Positions 34,479 through 43,145 of a stretch of 64,000 bases of DNA are shown here, one piece after another (the stretch's first letter is position 1; every line of letters starts with the position of its first letter). This DNA comes from Dichloromethanomonas sp964477085 (GTDB lineage Bacteria; Bacillota; Desulfitobacteriia; Desulfitobacteriales; Syntrophobotulaceae), in contig CAYZDF010000007.1 of NCBI GenBank assembly GCA_964477085.1, positions 1-64,000 on the forward strand, written 5' to 3'. Position numbers and translations under genes: made by a program. Below the pieces are notes generated by a model. It ran no database searches. It was not told where the DNA came from and was given only the letters and a program-made list of their open reading frames with translations.

Positions 34479-36299
34479 TTATCGCGTCAGAACAGGTCGA
34501 ACCTGATCGATGATCTCTTCACTCTCATAAAGATCCCGATAACTGTCGGCTTGCCAGAATAGGGCGATTCCATCGATATGTCTGCGTTCGGTAAGAATAA
34601 ACTGACTAGAGAATTTAAGAGCAGGATTGGGTCCGACTGAGCAGAACACTTTAAACCCAGCATCCTGCAAGCTCTTAAATTTAGGGTCTTCTGGCTTGAC
34701 GGACGCGCCGAATGGATAGATGTATATATCCGTATGACCAATCAGAGACTCGACTTCACTCTTCCACTTTTGGGTGTCTCTGAGGATTCTTGCATACGTG
34801 TCTTCGCGGGTATTGAGATGGCCGTAACCATGAGAAGCAAAACTCCATCCATTGTCTTTGAGGATTTGAACAACCTTAAGAACTAGCTCTCTTTCTTCTA
34901 AGTGAGTCGGACTGTCAAAGTCTGTCCGATAACCAAGAATTCCTTCATACCCCGTAAGAGCAATAACCCCTTTGGCACCCCTGAAGGAAAAATCGGGATG
35001 TTCTTCAACAAAACGATCTAAGATTGGTATGATTTCATTGTCATAAGAGATAATCTCTTCTCCCTGAAGTCCCTTTGAATACGTAGCAATTTTTCCTTCT
35101 TGATCGACTATGAGTTTATGAACGGTTCCATTTTTGATCATATACCGGTAATAGTTTAGGTCATCGATGGAGATGACCATGGGTCTTTTGCCCTTGGGCA
35201 AGTATAAAGGTTTAGCTACGATAATATCCTTCCCGTCTTCTTCTTTGACCTCATAGACATCGTCGAAATCGACAAGGATAAATCCTTTGGCGTAGATCGA
35301 AGCGATCATCTTTTTGAATTCGGGCACTGTAACGAACCATTCGTTAAAGCCCCTGGATTGAAGATCACTATCAAATGTCAGTTCAGGAAAAGCGATCAAT
35401 GGGTGGAAAAAGATGTGTTGAACCTGTCCATGATAAGGGATCAGGTTTTTTTCTTCTTCTTGACGGGCAGTTTCCAGTGCATCAATTTTTTCTGCAATGC
35501 CCTGTTCTTTCGGTAATATGGATTTCAATTCACCTAGCAAATTCGAGGCCTGAATGTACTGTCCTTGTTTTCCCCATTTATCTGCTGTTAAATAGATTTT
35601 GTTCAGACTCAAGGTAAGACTTTGCTGAGCTATTTGATAATTATGTTGGTCTTCATCGGTGACTTGAACAAACTTCTGAAGAGCACGCAGATGGTCACCT
35701 TTCTCTGCCAAAGCCAATCCTTGTTTGGTATGGTCACGAGATTTCAAACATTGTTCAGTAATAACTTTATTCTTTTCTAACACATCGGTGGTGAAACCAA
35801 GCATTTGAATATTCTTAAACAAGTAATCAAGCTGAGTAAACGATATTTTATCATTAAGAAAATCGTTAGTCCTTTTCTCAATTTCATGGGTGAATGCATC
35901 TTCGGCTCCAGCTAAGTTTCTTAAGATTTGTATTTCCTCGACTTCATGGTAAGTTGAAAATGCAGTATCTTTCTCACCAATGATATCTTCAGTTATTTCC
36001 TCAATTCTCATGGCAATTATTCGATCATATTGTGCTTGTGTCTTACCAAGATGTCTCCCTAATCCTTGATTTTTCAGTGTGTTCAGTGTCTGATATACTT
36101 CTTGGTATCGATTGTTATTAACCTCATTCGAAAAAGTGAGCATTAGTTCCTGTGATCGTTTTTCCTGTACATTGTCCAGATATAAATAGTAGAGTGCTAA
36201 GATCAACAAGAGGACAATAACGGATACCATCAGAACCTTTGTCTTATTCGATTGTGAAGGAACTTGAGGGGTAGGGGTTAATTGGGCCTGACCTTCCAT
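34479..36299 (-). CDS. Membrane-anchored polysaccharide deacetylase-like protein
   Basis: A 606-residue protein: short cytoplasmic tail, one transmembrane helix (about 22-43), an approximately 240-residue helical extracytoplasmic region, and a C-terminal NodB-type domain. The latter shows VISIDDLNYY (the TxDD-like first motif, here SIDD), FASHGYGHLNTRED (HxxxH) and YPFGASVKPED. Family enzymes remove acetyl groups from cell-wall or exopolysaccharides. The helical middle has no clear family. GGAGG precedes the ATG; single gene. Confidence 0.82.
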   Translation of the reverse strand: MEGQAQLTPTPQVPSQSNKTKVLMVSVIVLLLILALYYLYLDNVQEKRSQELMLTFSNEVNNNRYQEVYQTLNTLKNQGLGRHLGKTQAQYDRIIAMRIEEITEDIIGEKDTAFSTYHEVEEIQILRNLAGAEDAFTHEIEKRTNDFLNDKISFTQLDYLFKNIQMLGFTTDVLEKNKVITEQCLKSRDHTKQGLALAEKGDHLRALQKFVQVTDEDQHNYQIAQQSLTLSLNKIYLTADKWGKQGQYIQASNLLGELKSILPKEQGIAEKIDALETARQEEEKNLIPYHGQVQHIFFHPLIAFPELTFDSDLQSRGFNEWFVTVPEFKKMIASIYAKGFILVDFDDVYEVKEEDGKDIIVAKPLYLPKGKRPMVISIDDLNYYRYMIKNGTVHKLIVDQEGKIATYSKGLQGEEIISYDNEIIPILDRFVEEHPDFSFRGAKGVIALTGYEGILGYRTDFDSPTHLEERELVLKVVQILKDNGWSFASHGYGHLNTREDTYARILRDTQKWKSEVESLIGHTDIYIYPFGASVKPEDPKFKSLQDAGFKVFCSVGPNPALKFSSQFILTERRHIDGIALFWQADSYRDLYESEEIIDQVRPVLTR

Positions 36300-36539
36300 C
36301 GTACTGCCTCCATCAATTTATATATATATATGTATTTCGGCAGTATCCATAAGTTTCCCTTCGACAAATATCTCTTTAAACTTTTTTATTTTTATATATA
36401 TTTACAATTCCTATTTCTTTGTTCGATAGCATTTCATTTTGTTCTTTAGAAAAAATTATATAGTAATAATAACCCTTAACAATCATTTAATATTTTATAA
36501 TAGTATGAAATAACACCTTTACCTTAAGGAGTGGATGCT

Positions 36540-36722
36540 GTGATCGGTGCTGCTATCCTTGTTATCATTTTAATCGTTCTTGGTGCAGCCTATTTGATTT
36601 CCAGGGAATCCCTTTCTGCCAATGAATATAAAAATATTGGCAAGATAATCGCTGCTGCCTTGATCGGTGTTATCACAGTGGTGGTGATTGTCGGATATAT
36701 GTTTATTACCTATTTTACATGA
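36540..36722 (+). CDS. Small two-helix membrane protein
   Basis: A 60-residue protein with two hydrophobic helices (about 2-20 and 35-57) joined by a short polar loop, SRESLSANEYKN. Start is GTG 36540 with AAGGAG eight bases upstream; an earlier GTG at 36531 overlaps the site. I do not recognise a family. A strong terminator follows. Confidence 0.65.
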   Translation: MIGAAILVIILIVLGAAYLISRESLSANEYKNIGKIIAAALIGVITVVVIVGYMFITYFT

Positions 36723-36748
36723 CAGATCTGTTTCACGCATAATTTTAT

Positions 36749-36784
36749 AAAGGGACGTCACCTTCTGACGGTGACGTCCCTTTT
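36749..36784 (+). terminator. Terminator of the small membrane protein gene
   Basis: AAAGGGACGTCACC pairs with GGTGACGTCCCTTT around a seven-base loop, with T run. Confidence 0.92.
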
Positions 36785-36813
36785 AGTAGGAGGTTTTATT
36801 ACATTTAATGAGA

Positions 36814-37380
36814 TTATACTTCGAAAATCTGATTTAAATCTTCAATGGTTTCCTGTAGTAATTCTATCCTCTCTTGCTGAGTATCGATGATACCCTGCAG
36901 AACGGTTTTGGCGTTATCTAGCTGACCTTCTCTTTTTGCAACTCTTAATTTGACAACTTCCCGGTGAATATTGCCAAGTTCATTTTTGATTTGAGTCTTA
37001 TCCGCTTTGATGACTTCCAGATATTCCTTGAGGTCCTGGAGCTGCTCTTCAGTCAGCTCTTCTTTCTGTTCTCTCAGCTCTTTAATGGTTTCCCTAACTT
37101 TGTTTCTAGTCTGAGTAAGCTCATTACGCAGCTTGATAATCTCTACATTATTCTTGCGAATTTCATCATAGTAAGGCTTCAGTTCCTGCATCGAAGTCCT
37201 GATGAGTTGAACTCTTTCTTGAACTTTCTCTCCAGTTGTAACCTGACCTTTGTCCCTTTGCACCATCTTCTGAGCCCCGGTGGTATCTTCAGTGGTTGTA
37301 TTACTAGCTAAGACGGCGTTACTACTTAATAACAAGCAGATTAATGTTAAGATTGCAATCCATTTCTTTGTCTTTTTCAT
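36814..37380 (-). CDS. Secreted coiled-coil protein
   Basis: A 188-residue protein with a clear signal peptide (MKKTKKWIAILTLICLLLSS, cleavage near VLA-SN) followed by a long charged coiled coil (about 55-185) rich in Glu, Lys, Leu and Gln. No enzymatic motif. I do not recognise the family. AGGAGG precedes the ATG. The next gene upstream encodes a probable lipoprotein 16 bases away, so the two are likely an operon working at the cell surface. Confidence 0.78.
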   Translation of the reverse strand: MKKTKKWIAILTLICLLLSSNAVLASNTTTEDTTGAQKMVQRDKGQVTTGEKVQERVQLIRTSMQELKPYYDEIRKNNVEIIKLRNELTQTRNKVRETIKELREQKEELTEEQLQDLKEYLEVIKADKTQIKNELGNIHREVVKLRVAKREGQLDNAKTVLQGIIDTQQERIELLQETIEDLNQIFEV

Positions 37381-37396
37381 GACATTATACCTCCTA

Positions 37397-37699
37397 TCAA
37401 TTAAAATCTGTTTCCGCTACTTCGTCCAGCGAATTAGCATTGTTGAGTATCTCGTCAAGCTCTCTCGTTATATCGTCCAATACAGCTTCTTTTTCATCAC
37501 TAGGCGCCTGACTACCCGACTTTGCGATCACTGATATCTCTTTGCTGCCACTACCTTGTGATGTACTACTTTGTGGGTTTTGTTGAACACCCGTTTCCTG
37601 CTGTTGTGGAACGGATGGTTCCTTCCCAACATCTGTTGAGCACCCCACGGTTCCTAACCCGAGAGAATAGACTAACAATACCACTAAAACAACTCTCAT
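37397..37699 (-). CDS. Small probable lipoprotein
   Basis: A 100-residue protein starting MRVVLVVLLVYSLGLGTVGC; Cys20 after a hydrophobic segment looks like a lipobox, although TVGC is not a perfect match. The mature part is low-complexity, Ser/Gln/Glu-rich. ATG 37699 has GGAGG eight bases upstream. It sits between the sensor kinase gene and the coiled-coil gene on the same strand; function unknown. Confidence 0.65.
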   Translation of the reverse strand: MRVVLVVLLVYSLGLGTVGCSTDVGKEPSVPQQQETGVQQNPQSSTSQGSGSKEISVIAKSGSQAPSDEKEAVLDDITRELDEILNNANSLDEVAETDFN

Positions 37700-37810
37700 G
37701 CGACAAACCTCCCCGGCTGATTTAAGCACGTACCTGATTCATCCAGTTGAACTCATTATAGAAGGTAAATATCAATAAAAACATGATAATTTGTAAACAA
37801 ATTGTAAACT

Positions 37811-39226
37811 TTACTTTGGGAAAATAAGCCTGACCTCTGTACCCTTTCCAAGCTCACTATAAGCCGTGATCGTCCCTCCATGCAGTTCGACTAGCATCTT
37901 GGCAATATTGAGACCAAGGCCTGTACCTCCCGTTGTTCCCTGTCTGGACTTATCGCCACGGTAGAACTTCTCGAAGATAAGTGGAAGATCTTCAGGCACT
38001 ATTCCCTGCCCGTTATCTTTAATCATAATAGTGACCTTTTCCAAAGTCTCTGTAGCGCTGATTAGAATCTCCCCGTTTTCCTTCGTGAATTTCAAGGCAT
38101 TATCTAAAATGTTCAGGATGATTTGCTTCAGCCGCTCTTCATCCGCATAAATCTCGATCGTTTGGGGACAGTCTATCTCAATCCTAATTCTTTTACCATT
38201 GTCTTTTACACCTGTATTCTCCAGTAGTTTTTCAATCAAGTCTTTTAAAAAGAGATACTTCCGAGACAAATGGATCGTTCCTGATTGCATCTTGGCATGT
38301 TCCAGGATATCACTGGTCAGTGCGATCAACCTTTTCGTTTCTTCCCTGATAACTCTGAGATATTTATCATAGTTTTCTGGCTTGACAATACCGTCGAGCA
38401 TCCCTTGAACAAACCCATTGATTGTCGTCAGTGGTGTCTTCAAATCATGAGAGACACTGGCAATAAATTCCCGGCGCATATTTTCTACTGACAAAATCCG
38501 ATTTTTCATATGATTAAAAGCATTGGCCATCAGATCTAATTCATCACCTGAATGGAAGTCTAAATCTTCAATCTGGTCTCCTTCAGCAATTTTTCGTGCT
38601 CCTTCCTCCATTGCTTTTAATGGTCTGGAGATCTTCCTGGATACGGAATAAATGATGACTCCGCTGATGATCAAAGCAATGAGTGCCGATATCCAAATAA
38701 TCATATTGATTCTGGCAATATTGGCATTGATCTCATTAATGGGGGCAAAAAGCAGGACAGCTCCTTCAATATGACCGACCTGATTTTCCAATGGAATACC
38801 GGCAAAAACAACATGCGTATCGAATTTGTCCGAGTACTGCTTTTGGCGATATACTTCTTCACCTTGAAGGATGGCCTTTAGATCCTGGATCAGATAACTA
38901 TCGACCACTTCCTGATCCAGGATTACATTTCGTTCCTGTAGGGAAGCCTGACTATACTTGATGGCGTAGATTCTGGAACCCGTCAGCGAACTTAGGATAT
39001 CCAAGGAATGACTTAATTCAGAGTAGGGAATTTCATTATTTTGATAGCTCTCCACACGTGAAGCTGTTTGAACGGCAGCAGAACGCAATTCATCTTGTTT
39101 TTGCTTAAAAACGTAATTGTTATATCCCCAGGAAAGGAGCAAAGCAATAATCAAGAGAAGCGTCATCATCAGAGCCAAATAGGTTGTAAGCAGCTTGGTA
39201 AAAATGGATTTTTTAATTCTAAACAT
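37811..39226 (-). CDS. HAMP-containing sensor histidine kinase
   Basis: A 471-residue kinase: transmembrane helix about 12-35, extracytoplasmic sensor (about 36-172), second helix about 174-195, HAMP (about 196-248), HisKA with His260 in VSHDLKTPLTTIN, and HATPase with LDNALKFT, DNGQGI and GTGLGLNIAKML. The sensor domain has no name I can give. It overlaps the response regulator gene by eight bases; together they form a PhoR/PhoB- or ResE/ResD-like pair whose signal is unknown. Confidence 0.93.
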   Translation of the reverse strand: MFRIKKSIFTKLLTTYLALMMTLLLIIALLLSWGYNNYVFKQKQDELRSAAVQTASRVESYQNNEIPYSELSHSLDILSSLTGSRIYAIKYSQASLQERNVILDQEVVDSYLIQDLKAILQGEEVYRQKQYSDKFDTHVVFAGIPLENQVGHIEGAVLLFAPINEINANIARINMIIWISALIALIISGVIIYSVSRKISRPLKAMEEGARKIAEGDQIEDLDFHSGDELDLMANAFNHMKNRILSVENMRREFIASVSHDLKTPLTTINGFVQGMLDGIVKPENYDKYLRVIREETKRLIALTSDILEHAKMQSGTIHLSRKYLFLKDLIEKLLENTGVKDNGKRIRIEIDCPQTIEIYADEERLKQIILNILDNALKFTKENGEILISATETLEKVTIMIKDNGQGIVPEDLPLIFEKFYRGDKSRQGTTGGTGLGLNIAKMLVELHGGTITAYSELGKGTEVRLIFPK

Positions 39227-39923
39227 CGGTTTCCAGCTTATAGCCTACACCCCAGATCGTTCGAATCCGACAAGATGTAGAAGCTCCTTCCAGTTTTTCT
39301 CGCAGTCGGTTGATGTGAACGTCAACTGTCCGGGTATCTCCTTCAAAAGTATAATCCCATACTTTTTCAAGGAGCTGCTCACGTGAGAACACCCGATTCT
39401 TATTGCGCAATAAAAAATACAGGAGTTGAATCTCTTTAGGTTTTAACTCAAATTTATGTCCATCGATCCTCAGCTCATAACGGTCAATGTCAACCTCAAT
39501 GTTTCCAACGGTCAGGATATGGGTAGTAGGCATGTCTGTATTATTCCTATTTTCACGAACCGTTTTATGTTTTAATCGTGCCTTAACTCTGGCTACCACT
39601 TCTCGTGGTTCAAATGGTTTAACAATATAATCATCGGCGCCAAGTTCAAATCCCTGAACCTTATCCTCTACCATATCGCGTGCTGTCAACATAATCACCG
39701 GTATGCTGCTTGATTTTTTGATCATTTTACATACTTCCCAGCCGTTGATAACAGGGAGCATAATATCCAATACGATCAGATCAATCTCTTTTTCCCTAAG
39801 TACATTAAGAGCATTGCTTCCATCATGGGAAAAGATAAGGGAATATCCTTCATTGGTAAGATACAGTTCAAGAAGTTGGCAAATATTCTTATCATCGTCT
39901 ACGATAAGGATAGTCGTCGTCAT
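39219..39923 (-). CDS. OmpR/PhoB-family response regulator
   Basis: A 234-residue regulator with receiver domain (Asp53 in VLDIMLP, YIVKPFEP) and winged-helix effector domain (LKPKEIQLLYFLLRNKN and DVHINRLREKLE). ATG 39923 has GAGGGAGG upstream; an earlier in-frame start at 39959 is less likely. Targets are not visible, though the secreted coiled-coil and lipoprotein genes downstream on the same strand are candidates. Confidence 0.93.
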   Translation of the reverse strand: MTTTILIVDDDKNICQLLELYLTNEGYSLIFSHDGSNALNVLREKEIDLIVLDIMLPVINGWEVCKMIKKSSSIPVIMLTARDMVEDKVQGFELGADDYIVKPFEPREVVARVKARLKHKTVRENRNNTDMPTTHILTVGNIEVDIDRYELRIDGHKFELKPKEIQLLYFLLRNKNRVFSREQLLEKVWDYTFEGDTRTVDVHINRLREKLEGASTSCRIRTIWGVGYKLETDV

Positions 39924-40298
39924 GACATTTCCTCCCTCTCGGAAATCCAATAAATGCACCGGTGACTTTATTATAGCAAATCTACACCCTGGTTTTACTG
40001 TCTAATTTTGCTAGATTTGGTAAGAAACAAAAAGGACTCAGAGTAATTTGAATCCTTTTAGGAGCTTAAATCCTTGTTGTATTAAGATCATATTGTTTCA
40101 AATCATTAAAACAAAATTTTTTTAGGTTCTGCTTTATATTGCCTAAATTATAGGTGGATAAACTCATTTAATCGAGTTTAAGGTGGTGCTCTTAAGTTTT
40201 TCCTACCCGTATGATTATACTTGTCTCCTTTTATTAAAAATACTTGCATAAGATTATATAGAAAAACTTATGTATTCACTTGGGAGGCGGTAACGAGA
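39924..40298. other. Spacer, nothing firm
   Basis: About 375 bases between divergent genes. A weak imperfect repeat (AAAAGGACT against AATCCTTTT near 40028-40060) is the only structure noticed. No confident promoter or RNA element. Confidence 0.35.
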
Positions 40299-40898
40299 AT
40301 GAGAACGATAAGATTAAGAAGTGCTGTTGCTATAGTTATTTTTGCTCTCCTTTTTCAGTATCTTCTTCTGAGAGGCCCAGAAATCATCTTATCTTATGGC
40401 AGTTTCATCAAATACCATCATGTCAAAGAGGTCCTTGCCAATGGTTATAAGCCTCATCAGTATCGAATGGCTGACTATGTCGTAGCATTAGAGTTACCGG
40501 AAGATACTGAAGTGCATTGTACGCCTGACCAAGGAGAGGAAATGAAGTTCAATATTTATTTTGTCAATAAGAGTTTGGCTTTTCGTGGCTATATTCAGGT
40601 CTGGAGAGTGGAAGATTTGCAGTCTTTCCTCGAACAAAGTAAGTCCCTTAGTCCGTTTGACTTTATCTCTTATCATATGCAGCATTTGCAAGGTAACTCA
40701 CAAGGTTTCAAAACAGAATGGTCCGCTGATTTTGGCGAGAGTGTGGTAAGCGGCCTCGAATACTGGTGGTCATTGGATTCCAATGAAGTGGTCAGGTTGT
40801 CATTCTTTACGGATACACGTGAAATTCCCAAAGAATTAGCTGATGTTTCCGACCATATCAGAAGGTCCTTAGGAGTGAACTCCCAGCAAATCATCTAA
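40299..40898 (+). CDS. Hypothetical membrane-anchored protein
   Basis: A 199-residue protein with a single N-terminal transmembrane helix (about 9-27) and a soluble outer domain of alternating strands and helices. I do not recognise the family. ATG 40299 lies 11 bases after GGGAGG; a frame extended to 40221 has no ribosome site. Single gene between the two-component system and a flavoprotein gene. Confidence 0.65.
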   Translation: MRTIRLRSAVAIVIFALLFQYLLLRGPEIILSYGSFIKYHHVKEVLANGYKPHQYRMADYVVALELPEDTEVHCTPDQGEEMKFNIYFVNKSLAFRGYIQVWRVEDLQSFLEQSKSLSPFDFISYHMQHLQGNSQGFKTEWSADFGESVVSGLEYWWSLDSNEVVRLSFFTDTREIPKELADVSDHIRRSLGVNSQQII

Positions 40899-40991
40899 CG
40901 CCAGATCATACAAGCAACTCTTCTATGACAAGGCAAAAGAGGCTGACGGCAAAACATTCTGCAACAAGCCTCCTCCGCTATTTGGAATTGA

Positions 40992-41597
40992 TTATCCGTC
41001 TGTTTTTCTTAGCGAAGCAGTGGCACCACATACTTCCACCATTCGTTTGGCTAAAATCTCTGCTCTCCTTAGAGCGAACTCATCTTCCCCACCTGGTTTC
41101 TGAGCACATACCCCATGATGTCCGCAGTCATCCTCATGGTAGCCATCCCCAACGATGATCATGCCTTGAACAAGCATGATATCGTGTAATGCTTTGATGG
41201 TCGTTTCCTGACCACCGTACTTCGAATTGCCTACGGTTACCCCTGCTGCTACGGTATTATACAGACCTTTTTCTCCTCTAAGTTTCCGTGTCTTATCAAA
41301 AAAGGCCTTGAGTTGGCCCGAAACACTGCCGAAGTATACCGGACTCCCCAGGAGTATGCCGTCAGCCTTCTTTAATTGCTCATAGGCTTCAGCCAAAGCT
41401 GTACCTTGGAAGCACTGTCCTGAACAAGGATTGGTACAGGCGATGCAGAAAGGCTGTTTTGCACTTTTCAAAAGTTCAGGTACATCCAAAATAATGGTTT
41501 CTGCTCCCAGACTCTTTGCCTTGATGAGTATCTTTTCTAAGAGAGCTTTGGTGTTTCCATTTTTGTTCGGACTTCCGTTTAACCCAACGATTAACAT
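40992..41597 (-). CDS. Flavodoxin-fold NADPH-dependent FMN reductase-like protein
   Basis: A 201-residue flavoprotein of the FMN-reductase / iron-sulfur flavoprotein group. MLIVGLNGSPNKNGNT is the FMN phosphate loop and LLGSPVYFGSVSGQLKAFFD the flavin-contacting region. A Cys cluster, PFCIACTNPCSGQC (about 49-62), may hold an Fe-S cluster as in archaeal iron-sulfur flavoproteins. Physiological partner unknown. AGAGGTG precedes the ATG. Confidence 0.83.
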   Translation of the reverse strand: MLIVGLNGSPNKNGNTKALLEKILIKAKSLGAETIILDVPELLKSAKQPFCIACTNPCSGQCFQGTALAEAYEQLKKADGILLGSPVYFGSVSGQLKAFFDKTRKLRGEKGLYNTVAAGVTVGNSKYGGQETTIKALHDIMLVQGMIIVGDGYHEDDCGHHGVCAQKPGGEDEFALRRAEILAKRMVEVCGATASLRKTDG

Positions 41598-41825
41598 TTC
41601 GACACCTCTTATTAAACTTTTTTATTTTTGATTGGTACAGTTTGATTTCTACATAACAGAGCAAAACCCTTTTAGAGTTCAACTCTTTTACTGATAAATA
41701 CTACTTTAGCCATTTTTAGGGAATAATGTATAATAGACATAGGCTTCATTACGTAAACTTATGTCTTCAGTAAAATGATTGTTATTAGTATGGATCACTA
41801 TAATTTAGGCATTAAGGATAAAAAG

Positions 41826-42644
41826 ATGAACACGTTAGAATTAAAAGCTGCAGCTCTGGCTAACGAACTTAACTTGAATAAAATTGCTGCCCATTTCGGC
41901 ATTAACCGAAAGTATAGATGGGAAGAGTCCTTAAAGTTAAACGAATCCTCTCTAAAAGGGATCGTACTGGACCCATCTCAGAAAACGGTTATTATTTTTT
42001 TCTTCGGCAGCATGGTTTTTGTCAACTTTCAGCACCATGAAATTATTGATGTGATCAAGTATCTGGGACGAGTTGAAAAGAATCTGTTCACTATTAATTC
42101 TCTTGAGTATGTTGATGATTATAGTATTGAACTCGACCCCGACCAGGAATTACTGATCGGTCACGAGACACTTATCTCTCCTGAACAAAGAGATTATCAT
42201 CAAGAGATCATTGCGACCATCCTGGCTAAATCCGTAGCCCTGGAAAGGATTGAAGTGGATATCGACAACCTGCTCGATGAGATTGAAGATATCGTGCTCG
42301 ACCTCCGTAAAGGTAATCTTGATGTTTCAGATCGTAAACTGGCTAAGACCTCCGCCAGGATTCTGGGATTCCGCTTAAATACTATCTCTTCCATCATGCT
42401 TCTGGATAAGCCTGAGATCACTTGGACAAATGAGGAAGCGGAGGCTCTCTATAACCGGTTAAGTTCCCTATTTGAGTTAGCTGATCGTTATGAGAACATG
42501 CGGCATAAGACTGAGATGCTGATGGATATTACCCAAGTATTTACGGAGTTAGCCCACAATAAGCGAGGTAATCGTTTAGAATGGATTATTATCATCCTGA
42601 TCGCCTTCGAGATCGTCTTATCGCTTGCTGAAAAAATTCTATAG
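41826..42644 (+). CDS. RMD1/YagE family protein (DUF155)
   Basis: A 272-residue protein with the DUF155 domain and one C-terminal membrane helix (about 252-270). Recognisable stretches are FFFGSMVFVNFQHHEI and a helical region ending RYENMRHKTEMLMDITQVF. Family members (yeast Rmd1, mitochondrial Rmnd1) are membrane-anchored proteins; the bacterial function is unknown. I start at ATG 41826, with AAGGA seven bases upstream; earlier ATGs at 41775 and 41790 lack sites. Confidence 0.83.
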   Translation: MNTLELKAAALANELNLNKIAAHFGINRKYRWEESLKLNESSLKGIVLDPSQKTVIIFFFGSMVFVNFQHHEIIDVIKYLGRVEKNLFTINSLEYVDDYSIELDPDQELLIGHETLISPEQRDYHQEIIATILAKSVALERIEVDIDNLLDEIEDIVLDLRKGNLDVSDRKLAKTSARILGFRLNTISSIMLLDKPEITWTNEEAEALYNRLSSLFELADRYENMRHKTEMLMDITQVFTELAHNKRGNRLEWIIIILIAFEIVLSLAEKIL

Positions 42645-42691
42645 TTTACCTTTTTATCCATAGATCTTTGTCAGAAGTCTTTGGATATTTT

Positions 42692-42977
42692 ACTCAACTT
42701 TCCCACTTGGAAAACTTATATTTTTAAATATCTTTATAGATACTTGACTTTGCTTGGGTCAGTCTTCGTAATGATAGCCGCTTTCGGCTGATTGCGCCCT
42801 CCATGACGCAATCAGCCGCGCTTCGCAATCCGTGCTCCGCTTGGCGCTGGCTATTCATTACGAAAACTAGTCAGGGGTTGCCGTAAGTTTTTTGGTTGCA
42901 TTCTTTTGGACCCATTCTGTTCAATTCAAGAGTCGTAACCTAGAGTTAGGTCTCAAGTTTAGATGGGAAAGTTGAGT
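42692..42977. mobile_element. 286-bp MITE-like element with target duplication
   Basis: The element begins ACTCAACTTTCCCA and ends TGGGAAAGTTGAGT, a perfect 14-bp terminal inverted repeat, and is flanked on both sides by ATTTT (42687-42691 and 42978-42982), a likely 5-bp target duplication. Inside, TCAGTCTTCGTAATGATAGCC near the left third reappears inverted as GGCTATTCATTACGAAAACT near the middle, and GGCTGATTGCG/CGCAATCAGCC forms another inverted pair, so the whole folds on itself. There is no coding frame; it would need a transposase elsewhere. It lies in the intergenic gap after the DUF155 gene. Confidence 0.8.
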
Positions 42978-43080
42978 ATTTTACTTATAATCTTGGCAAG
43001 ATATGCTCGCCATCAGATTTTAGAAAGTACAGGCTACTTAATATCCTTGAGCCGGAAATTGATTAAATCAATATAGTAAG

Positions 43081-43110
43081 AAAAACCGCGATGTTAATCG
43101 CGGTTATTTT
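43081..43110. terminator. Bidirectional terminator
   Basis: AACCGCGAT (43084-43092) pairs with ATCGCGGTT (43097-43105). A runs before and T-rich sequence after make it work on both strands; on the minus strand it ends the glcDF operon. Confidence 0.85.
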
Positions 43111-43145
43111 CTCTAAGAATTGTATTCTTGATATTCGTTCATCTG

